A stretch of 64,000 bases of DNA, taken from the NCBI RefSeq assembly GCF_963877135.1, contig NZ_CAWNSW010000160.1, positions 1 through 64,000 on the forward strand, written 5' to 3'. Numbering within the stretch: position 1 is the stretch's first letter; the number at the start of each line of letters is the position of its first letter. The stretch is from Stenomitos frigidus_A (GTDB lineage: Bacteria > Cyanobacteriota > Cyanobacteriia > Leptolyngbyales > Leptolyngbyaceae). Made by a program: the position numbers and the translations under genes. This document shows, piece by piece, positions 52,599-61,258 of this stretch. Under the pieces are notes generated by a model. The model was not told where the DNA came from. It saw only the letters and a program-made list of their open reading frames with translations, and ran no database searches.

Positions 52599-53029
52599 CG
52601 CCAATTCCTGCAAGTAACGCGTCTGCTTATTTACTGCTTCTATCCCATCTTGCTGTTAAAACCTGAGATGAACTCATTTTCAAAGGAAGAATTTAGGCTC
52701 GTTGGCTTATTGCAGCACTGTACCAGACGTGCATAAACCCATTCTTTAAAGAGCATGAGAAAATAATCGTGCATTTGTGCGGGGAACGGGTATCATCACG
52801 GTCAACTTTCCGTCGCAGCTCTTTGCCAGTTTTAACAGCAACTAATTGCATAACCATTCGTCTTCAATTTTAGAAGGAGAGAAGACACTCTCGATCGTGA
52901 GACTTGAAATCACGGCTTTTGTGCTGAAAATCGAAGCTTTTCGCTGAATTTCCTTCAAAGGAACCTTCAGGCTCCCTCAAGGTCTATAAATCTAACGAAT
53001 CATCAATGTATCGCTTGGAGATCTTTCCC
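52599..53029. other. divergent spacer, kinase and SLH-protein genes
   Basis: 431 bp holding the promoters of both genes. Close to the SLH gene there is TTGGAG at 53015-53020, nine bases before the start. No gene, repeat or terminator recognised. Confidence 0.45.
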
Positions 53030-54256
53030 ATGTCTTATGTCAATGCGTGGAAATCTGGGACGGCCCTTTTGGTTGCTCTTGGGATGACTGCGGGAACCGG
53101 GGCACCGATCGTCATAATGGCTCCCGCGTCTGCCCAAACCACGTTTCCAGACGTACCTTCCAGCTACTGGGCAAGCGGCTTTATTCAAGAACTGGTCACT
53201 CGGGGCATCATCGCTGGGTTTCCGGATGGATCTTTTCGTCCTGAAGAGCCAGTAACGCGTGCTCAGTTCGCCTCTATTATTCGCAAAGCCTTTAACAAAA
53301 CTCCCATTCGCAATCCGGTGCAGTTTACGGATATTCCGGCTGGCTTCTGGGCAGCGGATGCGATTCAAGCGGCCTACACGACTGGCTTCTTGGCAGGCTA
53401 CCCTGGCAATACCTTTAGGCCGAGCGAAAATATTCCTCGCGCCCAAGTGCTAGTCTCACTCGCCAACGGTTTGAACTATACCGCTAGCGGTTCGGTCGAT
53501 AGTGTGCTGGTTGCATACAATGACGCTGCTAGCATTCCCGACTACGCTCGTCCTAGCATTGCGGCAGCGACTCAAAAGCAGATTGTCGTCAACTACCCCG
53601 ATGTGAAGACGCTGGGTCCGAATCAGACGGCAACCCGGGCTGAAGTCGCAGCGTTTGTGTATCAAGCGTTGGTCAGCGCCGGGCAAGCATCGGCAATCAA
53701 TTCACCGTACATTGTTGGAGCAGTACCACAAGGAATCCGCATTCCGGCTGGCACAGCGCTCCCTTTACGTTACGAAAAAGCAGACAAAATTCTGCTTGCT
53801 AAAAACGAACCCAATCCCGCACCACTGACCTTAAAAGTGTCGCAGAACATTGTTGATGCCCAAGGAAAGGTGCTGATTCCAGTCAATAGCGACGTGAATG
53901 GGCAACTGCAAACGACCCAGGGCGGTGCCCAGTTTGTTGCCAGCCAGATTGTGCTGCCAGATGGTACGCAGTTACCTGTGAGCGCCAATTCTGAGTTGAT
54001 TACCAAAACGGAGACGATCCGCAAAGGCGCCAATGTTGGCAGAATTATCGCTGGTACCGTTGTCGGAGCTGGCGCAGCGGCTGGCATTGCTGGAGTCACG
54101 GGCGATCGCACCATCAAGGCTGAGGAAGTTCTGCCCGGTGCAGCCGTTGGTGCGCTTGCCGGATTCTTCCTTGGCAAAGACAAAGTAGAGCTGCTGGTGA
54201 TCAACCCCAATACGGATTTGAACTTGACGCTGACATCCGATCTGGTGATTCGCTAG
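53030..54256 (+). CDS. exported SLH-domain protein
   Basis: A 408-residue protein with a signal peptide (hydrophobic SGTALLVALGMTAGTGAPIV, cleavage near PASA). Residues 38-205 contain three S-layer homology repeats (FPDVPSSYWASGFIQELVTR, FTDIPAGFWAADAIQAAYTT, AYNDAASIPDYARPSIAAAT with TRAQF/TRAEVA motifs). The rest is a beta-rich domain starting at IRIPAGTALPLRYEKADKIL and a Gly/Ala-rich hydrophobic hinge (GRIIAGTVVGAGAAAGIAGV, AAVGALAGFFLGKDK) that could associate with membrane or act as a spacer. SLH repeats bind the cell wall or its secondary polymers. The SLH pattern closely resembles that of the 11.4-kb protein. Confidence 0.87.
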   Translation: MSYVNAWKSGTALLVALGMTAGTGAPIVIMAPASAQTTFPDVPSSYWASGFIQELVTRGIIAGFPDGSFRPEEPVTRAQFASIIRKAFNKTPIRNPVQFTDIPAGFWAADAIQAAYTTGFLAGYPGNTFRPSENIPRAQVLVSLANGLNYTASGSVDSVLVAYNDAASIPDYARPSIAAATQKQIVVNYPDVKTLGPNQTATRAEVAAFVYQALVSAGQASAINSPYIVGAVPQGIRIPAGTALPLRYEKADKILLAKNEPNPAPLTLKVSQNIVDAQGKVLIPVNSDVNGQLQTTQGGAQFVASQIVLPDGTQLPVSANSELITKTETIRKGANVGRIIAGTVVGAGAAAGIAGVTGDRTIKAEEVLPGAAVGALAGFFLGKDKVELLVINPNTDLNLTLTSDLVIR

Positions 54257-54526
54257 AACGTGTGGTAGTCAGTAGTAAGGAGTCGGTGGTTAGTAGTCAG
54301 TGGTTAGAGGGTTAAGAGCTGGTAGCAAAGACAGTATCTTCAGCTTGATGTAAGGACACATCTAAGCCTAAGGGCTTTGTTTGTAGCCTTTTGCACTCCT
54401 TCTAAAATCACTGGCTACAGGTTCGCCTGTGAAGCCAACAGCCTTAACTCCTGGATTCTGACTCCTAAATTCTGCTGCAATTAATAGCTAACTAAGGGGT
54501 GTAAAGCAATAACGTCATGGACTGTA

Positions 54527-54582
54527 GCGGTCAGCCATCAGCGGTCAGCCATCAGCGATCAGCCATCAGCGGTCAGCCGTTA
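54527..54582 (+). repeat. 14-bp tandem repeat, four units (two heptamers each)
   Basis: GCGGTCAGCCATCA is repeated four times; units 3 and 4 have one and two substitutions. The unit is two heptamers long. Related CAGC-type phrases occur at 21858, 23690 and inside panC-cmk. Confidence 0.9.
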
Positions 54583-54786
54583 GAGAAAAGCTGATAGCTG
54601 GTAGCTAATCCAAACGTATGCAGTTATCCCTCTTTAATCACTCTAGGCAGATGAAAAGATGAAAGCTATGCTGTGTAGCAGTTTCGCTCCTCTGATACTT
54701 ATTGACAGGCTTATTGAAAAAGAGGCACTAGGCAGGGCTTTTAGAATTCACTCCAGCGAAAGTGACAGAAGAGGGTTATGGCGATC

Positions 54787-54872
54787 GTCACAACGTTTAG
54801 GACATGGGGATGAAAGGGGGGTGGGGGCGTTGCCCCCAGCCAGGGGTTCCACCCCTGCACCCCGTCCTAACC
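54787..54872. repeat. 86-bp GC-rich dispersed repeat, copy B
   Basis: Near-identical to 34216-34301, with the same TTAGGAC/GTCCTAA ends and two internal hairpins. It lies in a 648-bp spacer (54257-54904) that otherwise contains the 14-bp array and degenerate GGTTAGTAGTCAGT repeats near 54265-54310. Confidence 0.88.
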
Positions 54873-54904
54873 CATCTGTCTATTGCTATATTTTTTAACA
54901 AGTC

Positions 54905-56395
54905 CTAAGCGATCGCCAGTCGCACAACAACCGTTGTACCGGGGCCTTGTGCGGTCATAGTATTTGTTGCATCCGTCTGCACCCAGCTTCTCCGCGCAGG
55001 GCTAAACACATCAATTTCACCCTGCATTTGTGTGACTAAAGCACGCGCGATCGACAATCCTAGACCACTGCCAGGAATAGCGGTTTGGGCCTGAACACCC
55101 CGATAACGCCGCTCAAAGAGATGCAGCAGGTCTTGAGGTGGAATGCCTGGCCCCGTATCTGTGATGGCAATTTCTGCTGCCTGTCGTCTGTCGTCTGCAG
55201 TTTGACCCTTTACGTTTCCCACGCTCGCCTGCACTAGCACCAGCCCGCCAGTGGGAGTGTACTTTAAGGCATTGTCGATCGCATTGCTCAAGACTTCCCG
55301 CAGCATCTGAGCCTCTGCCTGCACCGGCGGCAGATCGTCGGGAATATCGGTAAGTAGTTTGAGGTCACGCTCTTGGGCAATCGCACTTGCCGCAGCTAGC
55401 AGTGGCTCCAGTACTGCCGCTAGTTGGCAAGGCACTAAAGACAAGGGGGTGCTTGACAGAAAACCGGCCGCTGGTAAAAGAGGCAACCGTTGTGCGTCTT
55501 GTTGAAGGATGGGGCTAGCAGCGGCAGCAGGATCGTCCAGTTGCCGCTGCACAGCAGGGGGCAACGCCAGTGGCGGCACAGTAACGGCTTCGGTTCCCGC
55601 TACAGCCAATTCAAGCTGCTGGGCAAGGTCACGCAAACGCGCTGTTTCACGCACAAGACTGGCAGCAATCTCACGATTACCATCCTCTGGTAACAATCGT
55701 TTGAGAATTAACTTGCCAAAGGTCTGAAGCGTGGTCAGAGAGTTACGAAACTGATGCAGCAAATTATCTAGTAAATCATGCTGCTGTTCTTGAAGCTGCT
55801 GCTGCTGGCGATGGTCTTGTTTTAACCACTGATAGCGCTGATCGAGCACACATGCGATCGCCAACGTCTCAGCAATCTGATGAATTTGCGTTTGCTCCCA
55901 CTCCGTCCAGGGGCGATCGTTGCGTTCGGTGACCAGTAGACCCAGGACCACATCTTCGTGCATCAGCGGCAAAACAACCCGGCGCTCAGCGACGATTGCC
56001 GCACGTCCTGCGTTACTTGCATCGGCCTGTGGAGTGCGATCGGCATCAGCCTTAAACCAATCCGATGCGGTTTCAGGCAAGGGAGGCGTTGTTTGGCGGT
56101 GCGGCAAGCCTGGAAGTTGTTTAGCTTGAGGCAGGGTAGGCTGATCATCAGCCAGGAGACGAGGGCTGGCGTTAATTGTGTCAGTTGCAGACATGAGCGA
56201 TCGCGGCATCCCCTGTGCCTGCCAATCAAGAGCCGACTCTGGATACGCCATGATCGGTATCAGCTGTGTCTCGGCACCTTCTGACAGCTCCTGTGTGAGA
56301 TATACAACGCTCAAAGATGCACCTAACGCTTGGGTCAGGAGTATAATCTGAGCCCGACAAAGGGCAATGAATTCTGAACTAGTCAGCATCAACAT
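54905..56395 (-). CDS. GAF-type sensor histidine kinase, Hik2/CSK-like
   Basis: A 496-residue kinase. The N-terminal GAF-like domain (about 1-200) begins SEFIALCRAQIILLTQALGA. The phospho-acceptor segment is LLDNLLHQFRNSLTTLQTFG followed by KLILKRLLPEDGNREIAAS, which resembles the H-box of Hik2, the cyanobacterial relative of chloroplast sensor kinase. The ATPase has REVLSNAIDNALKYTP, DTGPGIPPQD and GSGLGLSIARALV. Segment NVKGQTADDRRQAAEIAIT replaces a shorter loop before DTGPGIP and is encoded by GTCTGTCGTC-type repeats, a possible small in-frame insertion. ATG at 56395 is preferred over an earlier start that adds 17 residues. Identity as Hik2 is tentative. Confidence 0.78.
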   Translation of the reverse strand: MLMLTSSEFIALCRAQIILLTQALGASLSVVYLTQELSEGAETQLIPIMAYPESALDWQAQGMPRSLMSATDTINASPRLLADDQPTLPQAKQLPGLPHRQTTPPLPETASDWFKADADRTPQADASNAGRAAIVAERRVVLPLMHEDVVLGLLVTERNDRPWTEWEQTQIHQIAETLAIACVLDQRYQWLKQDHRQQQQLQEQQHDLLDNLLHQFRNSLTTLQTFGKLILKRLLPEDGNREIAASLVRETARLRDLAQQLELAVAGTEAVTVPPLALPPAVQRQLDDPAAAASPILQQDAQRLPLLPAAGFLSSTPLSLVPCQLAAVLEPLLAAASAIAQERDLKLLTDIPDDLPPVQAEAQMLREVLSNAIDNALKYTPTGGLVLVQASVGNVKGQTADDRRQAAEIAITDTGPGIPPQDLLHLFERRYRGVQAQTAIPGSGLGLSIARALVTQMQGEIDVFSPARRSWVQTDATNTMTAQGPGTTVVVRLAIA

Positions 56396-56950
56396 GAATC
56401 GACGTTTAAGAGTAGTCGATAGCCACTCCTCCCTACTTGTCCTCAAGCATAGCTCGGTTATCTACGCCTCAAACACTCTATCCAGGGATGTAAGGAATTC
56501 CTTAAATGAGGCGATTGATGCAGGGCAATCATAGCTGTGAGGCCTCATGATGAAACGCTTAGGCCCGATCGCTTACACAGGCCCCTCCATATCGTTCTTC
56601 TTTCTACAATGCCGACGCGTTTGAAGCAATACCTGGCAAAGAGCAAACGGAAGGCCCTGAGTTCAAATATTGATGTTTCTTTGATGTTTTTTTCGAAGCT
56701 GCGGTTGCTATGCTTTGGGTAGACTAAGGCTCGTTAATCACGAAGGCTGCTTAAAGAGCCATGATACAAGCTACTCTTTTCAGGCTAGAACGCTCTGACT
56801 GTATGGTATCGCTTAATTTCTGCCCAAGGGAAGATTTAATGTTTGTATCAATGGGTTAAAAGAAGTTGAAATTTTAGTCCCGAATCGATATACTTGCGTC
56901 GTCTTTGTAACTATCACTACACTTGATCGACAACAAAGGGGGTAACGGGA
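56396..56950. other. divergent spacer between kinase and DUF3155 genes
   Basis: 555 bp. Apart from AAAGGGGG (56935-56942), the ribosome-binding site of the next gene, I see no gene or strong structure. A poly-T stretch near 56685 has no hairpin. Confidence 0.45.
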
Positions 56951-57268
56951 TTGGCAAGGAGACGTAAGCGGAAAAGCCGTCGACGGCAGGAAGGTCGGAG
57001 AATTCTGGAAAATGTGCCTCAATTTAGCATCGAATGCGGAGAGGACAAACCAGTCACAGCAGCCCGAAAATTCATCCACTCAGAAGGCATTGCGCCGCCA
57101 GCTCTGCTGCTAGTAAAGCGCAATGAGCACACCACGGATCGGTACTTCTGGGCAGAGAAGGGGTTGTTTGGGGCACAATACGTTGAAGAAAACCATTTTC
57201 TGTTCCCTAGTTTAAAACTGTCGGATGAAGAAGCTGATGAGCTTCCAGTGGTGGCGCAGAGCTGTTGA
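56951..57268 (+). CDS. DUF3155 family protein
   Basis: A 105-residue protein of a family found in cyanobacteria. The N terminus is strongly basic (MARRRKRKSRRRQEGRRILE), followed by a conserved core (VPQFSIECGEDKPVTAARKF, PPALLLVKRNEHTTDRYFWA, EKGLFGAQYVEENHFLFPSL). The basic arm suggests nucleic-acid binding, which is inference only. Initiation is TTG, eight bases after AAAGGGGG. A strong T-tailed hairpin at 57357 ends the unit. Confidence 0.87.
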   Translation: MARRRKRKSRRRQEGRRILENVPQFSIECGEDKPVTAARKFIHSEGIAPPALLLVKRNEHTTDRYFWAEKGLFGAQYVEENHFLFPSLKLSDEEADELPVVAQSC

Positions 57269-57356
57269 AGTCCGGATGACAGTTTTAAAAATTGACAGTG
57301 AGTATTTTCTTACTCTCACAATATTCAAGACCTCGATAAACGAAGCATTGAATCAA

Positions 57357-57394
57357 AAACCCCGCTTGAAAGCTTTCAGGCGGGGTTTGGCTTT
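57357..57394 (+). terminator. intrinsic terminator after DUF3155 gene
   Basis: AAACCCCGC (57357-57365) pairs with GCGGGGTTT (57380-57388); an inner CTTGAAAGCTTTCAG loop can extend the stem. It is followed by GGCTTTT. Confidence 0.85.
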
Positions 57395-57478
57395 TACAAC
57401 GAGCTTATGCACAAGCTTGAATCAACATGCGGCAGTAGCGTTATAACCTTGCTCCTACCCAACGCACCTGCACGCGGC

Positions 57479-58009
57479 TTAAAGCAGCGTTAAGGGAAGG
57501 TTTCGCTGCAGTGCTGCTAATTCATCACGATGCGCTGTCACCGTGACAATGCTGACTGTGCCCTGCTCTGAAGCGCCCTCCTTTTCAACCTGAAGCACCA
57601 CCTGCTCAGGCCGTGCAGCCCCACGCCAGTAAAATAACCCAGCCACTGGAGACAACAACGTTAGCCCTAGCAGAGCCTCAGAGAAACCAGGAAAGAGAAT
57701 AGACAGCATCAGTGCAAGGCAGAGGAAACCGATCGCAGCCAGCAGGGTCAAAAAGGTAGCCATTAGCAGGCTGGGTCTGACAACTCCCTCAAACGTCGCT
57801 TGAAGCTGTGTCGCATCGGTTGCCGCAAGGCGGTAGGCGCGTTGCGTAAAATAAGCCTGCAGCTGGTTTAGCAGCGCTACCGCTGACTGCTCTGAGCCAA
57901 GCCTGATCACTTCGATGCGATCCTTGACCGAAGCCCGAATAAAAAATACCAGCCCTACCGACATCAAAAGTGTCAGCACAAAGGTTGATGGCAGAACGGA
58001 AGCATTCAT
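57479..58009 (-). CDS. cofactor assembly of complex C subunit B (CCB2/CCB4-like, DUF2930)
   Basis: A 176-residue membrane protein of the family that in chloroplasts attaches heme c-i to cytochrome b6. Helix 1 is SVLPSTFVLTLLMSVGLVFF followed by the family motif IRASVKDRIE; a soluble segment LNQLQAYFTQRAYRLAATDA leads to a second membrane hairpin (LLMATFLTLLAAIGFLCLAL, LLGLTLLSPVAGLFYWRGAA). The C terminus is a small soluble domain (EQVVLQVEKEGA). The role in cytochrome b6f maturation is taken from the plant family; function in cyanobacteria is inferred. It is on the minus strand, with the PadR gene upstream in the same direction but separated by a terminator. Confidence 0.85.
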   Translation of the reverse strand: MNASVLPSTFVLTLLMSVGLVFFIRASVKDRIEVIRLGSEQSAVALLNQLQAYFTQRAYRLAATDATQLQATFEGVVRPSLLMATFLTLLAAIGFLCLALMLSILFPGFSEALLGLTLLSPVAGLFYWRGAARPEQVVLQVEKEGASEQGTVSIVTVTAHRDELAALQRNLPLTLL

Positions 58010-58074
58010 TTTCAGGACTCTTGCTTAAAACAGTCTACCTATCTAGTTTATGTCTAAGTGATGCGAACCCAATC

Positions 58075-58106
58075 AAAATAGGGGAGTGTTAGCATTCACT
58101 CCCCTA
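58075..58106 (-). terminator. intrinsic terminator of padR (minus strand)
   Basis: TAGGGGAGTG (58079-58088) pairs with CACTCCCCTA (58097-58106). Read on the minus strand, the stem is followed by TTTTGATT, giving a terminator after the PadR gene. Confidence 0.8.
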
Positions 58107-58220
58107 GATCATTGCAACTAAAGCTCAATCAACTGGTATCTAAAGGTGCTCGAAAACTGAAACGCCACACGCTTGATCGCACAGTCAGCAATAGCCACAT
58201 TGAAACAGACACATTGAATG

Positions 58221-58604
58221 CTAATTGTGGCTTGGAGCTAACCCATTTGAGTGAACCACAGTACTGTGATTTCTGACATAGTCGTACCACAACCGGGTAA
58301 GGTCTTGCGCCTGCTGTGCCATTTCGGACTTGATCTGGTACATACGGCGAGGGCGACCGCGGCCTTCAACCTTTTTCCAATAGCCCTCAATAATCTGCTC
58401 CTCCTCCAAGAATTTCAGCGCGCTGTACAGTACGGTGTCAGAGAGACGGTAGGTTGGATACTCGGTCTCCAACAGGTTAATCAACTCTGTACCGTATGAA
58501 TCGCCACGCGACAGAACGGCAAGGACATAACAGACCGCCAACTCTTTGTTGAGGTAGAACGGTGGTGGCGCTTGGAAAAACTGATAAATATCGTCAAACT
58601 TCAT
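58221..58604 (-). CDS. PadR-family transcriptional regulator
   Basis: A 127-residue winged-helix regulator. MKFDDIYQFFQAPPPFYLNK is the conserved N terminus; the winged helix covers ELAVCYVLAVLSRGDSYGTE, LSDTVLYSALKFLEEEQIIE and KKVEGRGRPRRMYQI. Cyanobacterial relatives include the clock-related repressor Pex, but similarity alone does not establish that role. The ATG chosen is the conserved MKFDD start; an in-frame ATG three codons earlier is possible. The C terminus is short, lacking the long dimer helix of some PadR proteins. It probably autoregulates or represses a target elsewhere; no operator was identified. Confidence 0.88.
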   Translation of the reverse strand: MKFDDIYQFFQAPPPFYLNKELAVCYVLAVLSRGDSYGTELINLLETEYPTYRLSDTVLYSALKFLEEEQIIEGYWKKVEGRGRPRRMYQIKSEMAQQAQDLTRLWYDYVRNHSTVVHSNGLAPSHN

Positions 58605-59327
58605 CTTTCCCATCCAGACATTACGAGTTAGTTCATTTTCACTGCAAAGAGTCGCAGGGTGAACAGAGGACAATATACCTAGCCTAGCAATGACACCCTA
58701 AGGGGCTACATCATCCGAAAGCATTAAATTATTACCGAAGTAGAAATTTAATGCCGTTGGGTGCTCGTTCCTGTTTCTGCTCGTAACCAGCTCGATCGCC
58801 TAGTTAGTTAAACCTGGGTGAGCCATTAAACCTACGTACGCTAAGGTCAAGAATGAGAAACCTTAACTATTCCAGCAACCTTCAGAAGCTCTCACCCCTA
58901 TGGCTACTAAGAATGGAATCCTAAGAATGGAATCTCACTTCGTAGATCAAGCATCACCAGGCAATAAACTGAGCGATTCGATAAAGTCTCAGTGTGAGAG
59001 CACACCTAGACAAGGTGTAATACTGAGAAAGGCTAGACTCCGTAGCCAGTTACAAGCGCTGTAGATCTCTACACCCTAATTCTAGATCTTAATTTGAATA
59101 TCGTCCCCTAAAAAAGAAATAAGTTTCGCTTTCCAAAGTTAAGACATGAGACGTAATTGTTGGCTTGAGGGGTGACAGCTACGAAAGTGACCAATGCTAG
59201 AGAAAAAATCTGATCGGCTGGCAGGCTTTATTCAGGGTATCGCTACGTTGACGAGCCAGCTGACAAATCCGCCAAGATTGATGCCTCTACCAGTGAGCGT
59301 TCAGCTCCCTTTTAGCCAAGCTTCAGG
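58605..59327. other. intergenic region with a 14-bp direct repeat
   Basis: 723 bp with no gene. CTAAGAATGGAATC is repeated twice in perfect tandem at 58907-58934. The region upstream of 59194 is AT-rich. No hairpin terminator was seen after the NarL-type regulator gene on the minus strand. Confidence 0.5.
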
Positions 59328-60005
59328 CTACTTAACTAACCCTGATCGCAATGCGACCACAGCAGCCTGGACACGATCGTCCACCGCAAGCTTGTTCATA
59401 ATGCCTCGGATATGAGTTTTGACCGTGTTGGGGCTAAGGTAAAGGGTTGCTGCAATCTCAGGATTACTTTGACCTTCAACCATGAGTTGCAGTACCTCCT
59501 GCTCTCGATTAGACAAATGACCGATGGTACCGGTGGGTGTCGGCGGTTTAAGATGTTCGACCACACGACGGGCAATTTGTGGGTCTAAATACGTTGCACC
59601 TTCTTGGGCAGCCGCGATCGCAGCCAACAGGCGTTCCACATTAGTGCCCTTAATACAGTAGGCATCTGCACCACTGGAAAGGGCTGCAATCACCTCAGTT
59701 TCAGTTGTATGTGACGTCAGCATCACAATCCGCACAGAGGGCAGCGCTGCTTTAATCTGCTGCGTCGCTGCGATACCATCCAACCGTGGCAGTCCAATAT
59801 CCATGACAATCACGTCAGGCTTCAGCTTCAGTGCGGCCTCAACACCCAAATAGCCATCACTGGCTTGCCCAACCACAGTCAGTTGAGGGTAGTCTTCTAA
59901 ACATTGCTCTAAGCCTAGCTGCATCATTGGGTCATCTTCGACGATGAGAATTCGCAAAGGAGGAAGGTTCGCAGCGGGGCTATGCGGTTGAATCTCGTCA
60001 GGCAT
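59328..60005 (-). CDS. NarL/FixJ-family response regulator
   Basis: A 225-residue regulator. The receiver (LRILIVEDDPMMQLGLEQCL) has the acidic pair, phospho-acceptor Asp69 in VIVMDIGLP, Thr/Ser in MLTSHTTETE and Lys in YCIKGTN. The LuxR-type helix-turn-helix at about 155-220 includes LSNREQEVLQLMVEGQSNPE and LSPNTVKTHIRGIMNKL. Both halves are complete. The N-terminal 17 residues are a flexible leader. No histidine kinase is adjacent, although two orphan kinases are within 10 kb. Target genes are unknown. Confidence 0.9.
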   Translation of the reverse strand: MPDEIQPHSPAANLPPLRILIVEDDPMMQLGLEQCLEDYPQLTVVGQASDGYLGVEAALKLKPDVIVMDIGLPRLDGIAATQQIKAALPSVRIVMLTSHTTETEVIAALSSGADAYCIKGTNVERLLAAIAAAQEGATYLDPQIARRVVEHLKPPTPTGTIGHLSNREQEVLQLMVEGQSNPEIAATLYLSPNTVKTHIRGIMNKLAVDDRVQAAVVALRSGLVK

Positions 60006-60222
60006 AAAAGCACCTCAAATTTGATAGGGAAGTGACTTAGGACATCTAGCTAGAGGAGCTTGTAGAGGCAGATTTTGCTAATTGCATCCTATGGTAAACG
60101 AAAAACCTGCTTGCGCTGGACAGGAAAGTGGGAAGGGAAAAGCAGCAGATGATCGCCCCTCCTAGCCTGAAGACGCCTTACCATGAGAGACTAAGAGCAC
60201 TATGCTTTCAGGCATTTGCATT

Positions 60223-60795
60223 ATGTTTGGCAAGTCAGGTTCCACGTCGCCCACTCTAAAGGAAATCGCTAAAACCTTTCGGATGACAGGGTGGATCAGC
60301 CTTTGGATTCAGCTAGTGCTAACGGTAGTGTCGAGCATTATTCTGATTTTTGCTGGCGCGTTGAGCCGTTCTGGTGGTGCCAATCAAAATAGCCCAACGA
60401 CTGGGATCGGCGTACTGGTGACCATTTTTGGCATTGCAGTGCTGGTCTTTAATATGTACTGGGCGCTGTTCCGCTACATCCCGATCGGGCGCAAGCTAGA
60501 CGGCGTGGCTGCCAACCGCCCTCGCAAATCCGATACGATTCAAGTGCTGCGTATGGGACTCATTGCCAGCCTGATTGGTATTTTGCTCTCTCTGTTGGGC
60601 GCAGAGGCAACGGTGGGCTTGCTGGCAGCGAAAGCGTTCAATCAAGGCATTGGTGGCTTCGTCAACACAGATCCGTCAAAGTTTATTCAACCCCTCGACA
60701 TTTTGGTTGTTCAAGCCAGCATCAACGTCATTTTGGCGCAGTTTTTTGGCATTACCGCATCGCTCTGGTTGCTGAACCGCATGAGTAAGCAGTAG
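60223..60795 (+). CDS. DUF3611 family membrane protein
   Basis: A 190-residue protein with four predicted membrane helices (MTGWISLWIQLVLTVVSSII, IGVLVTIFGIAVLVFNMYWA, LRMGLIASLIGILLSLLGAE, ILAQFFGITASLWLLNRM). The family occurs in cyanobacteria and plants; function is unknown. The ATG at 60223 gives the shorter form; one at 60202 adds seven residues. The soluble N terminus (FGKSGSTSPTLKEIAKTFRM) is basic. A repeat-rich spacer follows it. Confidence 0.82.
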   Translation: MFGKSGSTSPTLKEIAKTFRMTGWISLWIQLVLTVVSSIILIFAGALSRSGGANQNSPTTGIGVLVTIFGIAVLVFNMYWALFRYIPIGRKLDGVAANRPRKSDTIQVLRMGLIASLIGILLSLLGAEATVGLLAAKAFNQGIGGFVNTDPSKFIQPLDILVVQASINVILAQFFGITASLWLLNRMSKQ

Positions 60796-60802
60796 ACAAG
60801 AA

Positions 60803-60831
60803 AGGATAAAAGATGAAGGATAAAGGATAAG
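60803..60831 (+). repeat. AGGATAA heptamer-type repeat array
   Basis: AGGATAA-like heptamers are repeated in AAAGGATAAAAGATGAAGGA and the following ATAAAGGATAAG. The complementary CCTTCATACTTTATCC phrase lies at 60873-60888, mirroring spacers at 6003-6061. Confidence 0.6.
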
Positions 60832-60930
60832 TTTTGAATACAGAATAAGCCTTTGCGCCCTTCTGCTTTTAGCCTTCATACTTTATCCTTTAGGATCGTG
60901 GATTAAATAAAATCGACAAATTATTTGCAG

Positions 60931-60958
60931 GTAGGGGCGTACGGCCGTGCGCCCCTAC
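60931..60958. repeat. imperfect 28-bp palindrome (GTAGG...CCTAC family)
   Basis: GTAGGGGCG (60931-60939) and CGCCCCTAC (60950-60958) are complementary arms around an inner ACGGCCGT palindrome, with a single T/G mismatch. Arm ends match the palindrome at 37567-37594. Confidence 0.8.
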
Positions 60959-61013
60959 GGGAAATGCCGGAGTTATTAAATTCTTGTTCCTTAGCCTTTT
61001 TCTAACAACCGCC

Positions 61014-61220
61014 TTACCCTTCCAACCAGTCAAAGATTTGCTCTAACTGCTCTAGAGAAACCAGGCCATACTGCCAGAGAATCATCGGCAATGGCCCAGG
61101 GTCTTGCTCGGAGTGACGGAGTGCCATTGCGATCGCCGTGGTGGAGAGAGCAAGTTCTTTTTGAAGAAAATTGATGAGCTGAGTATTGCTACGGTCGGAT
61201 TGCACGGCTAGACTTTTCAC
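61014..61220 (-). CDS. DUF2949 family small protein
   Basis: A 68-residue helical protein matching the DUF2949 pattern: TQLINFLQKELALSTTAIAM, ALRHSEQDPGPLPMILWQYG and LVSLEQLEQIFDWLEG. The family is cyanobacterial and of unknown function; the repeated LxQLxxIFDWL end suggests a protein-interaction helix. The ATG start and compact size fit the family. It is separated from clpB by nearly 500 bp. Confidence 0.85.
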   Translation of the reverse strand: MKSLAVQSDRSNTQLINFLQKELALSTTAIAMALRHSEQDPGPLPMILWQYGLVSLEQLEQIFDWLEG

Positions 61221-61258
61221 CCCTGAATGTTGAGTTACCTGACTGTTGAATTGCTTGA

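Noticed and set aside
54659..54898. 79-codon plus-strand frame in the 54-kb spacer
   Set aside because: Its second half is translation of the 86-bp repeat element (GALPPARGSTPAPRPNPS), so it is a by-product of that repeat.
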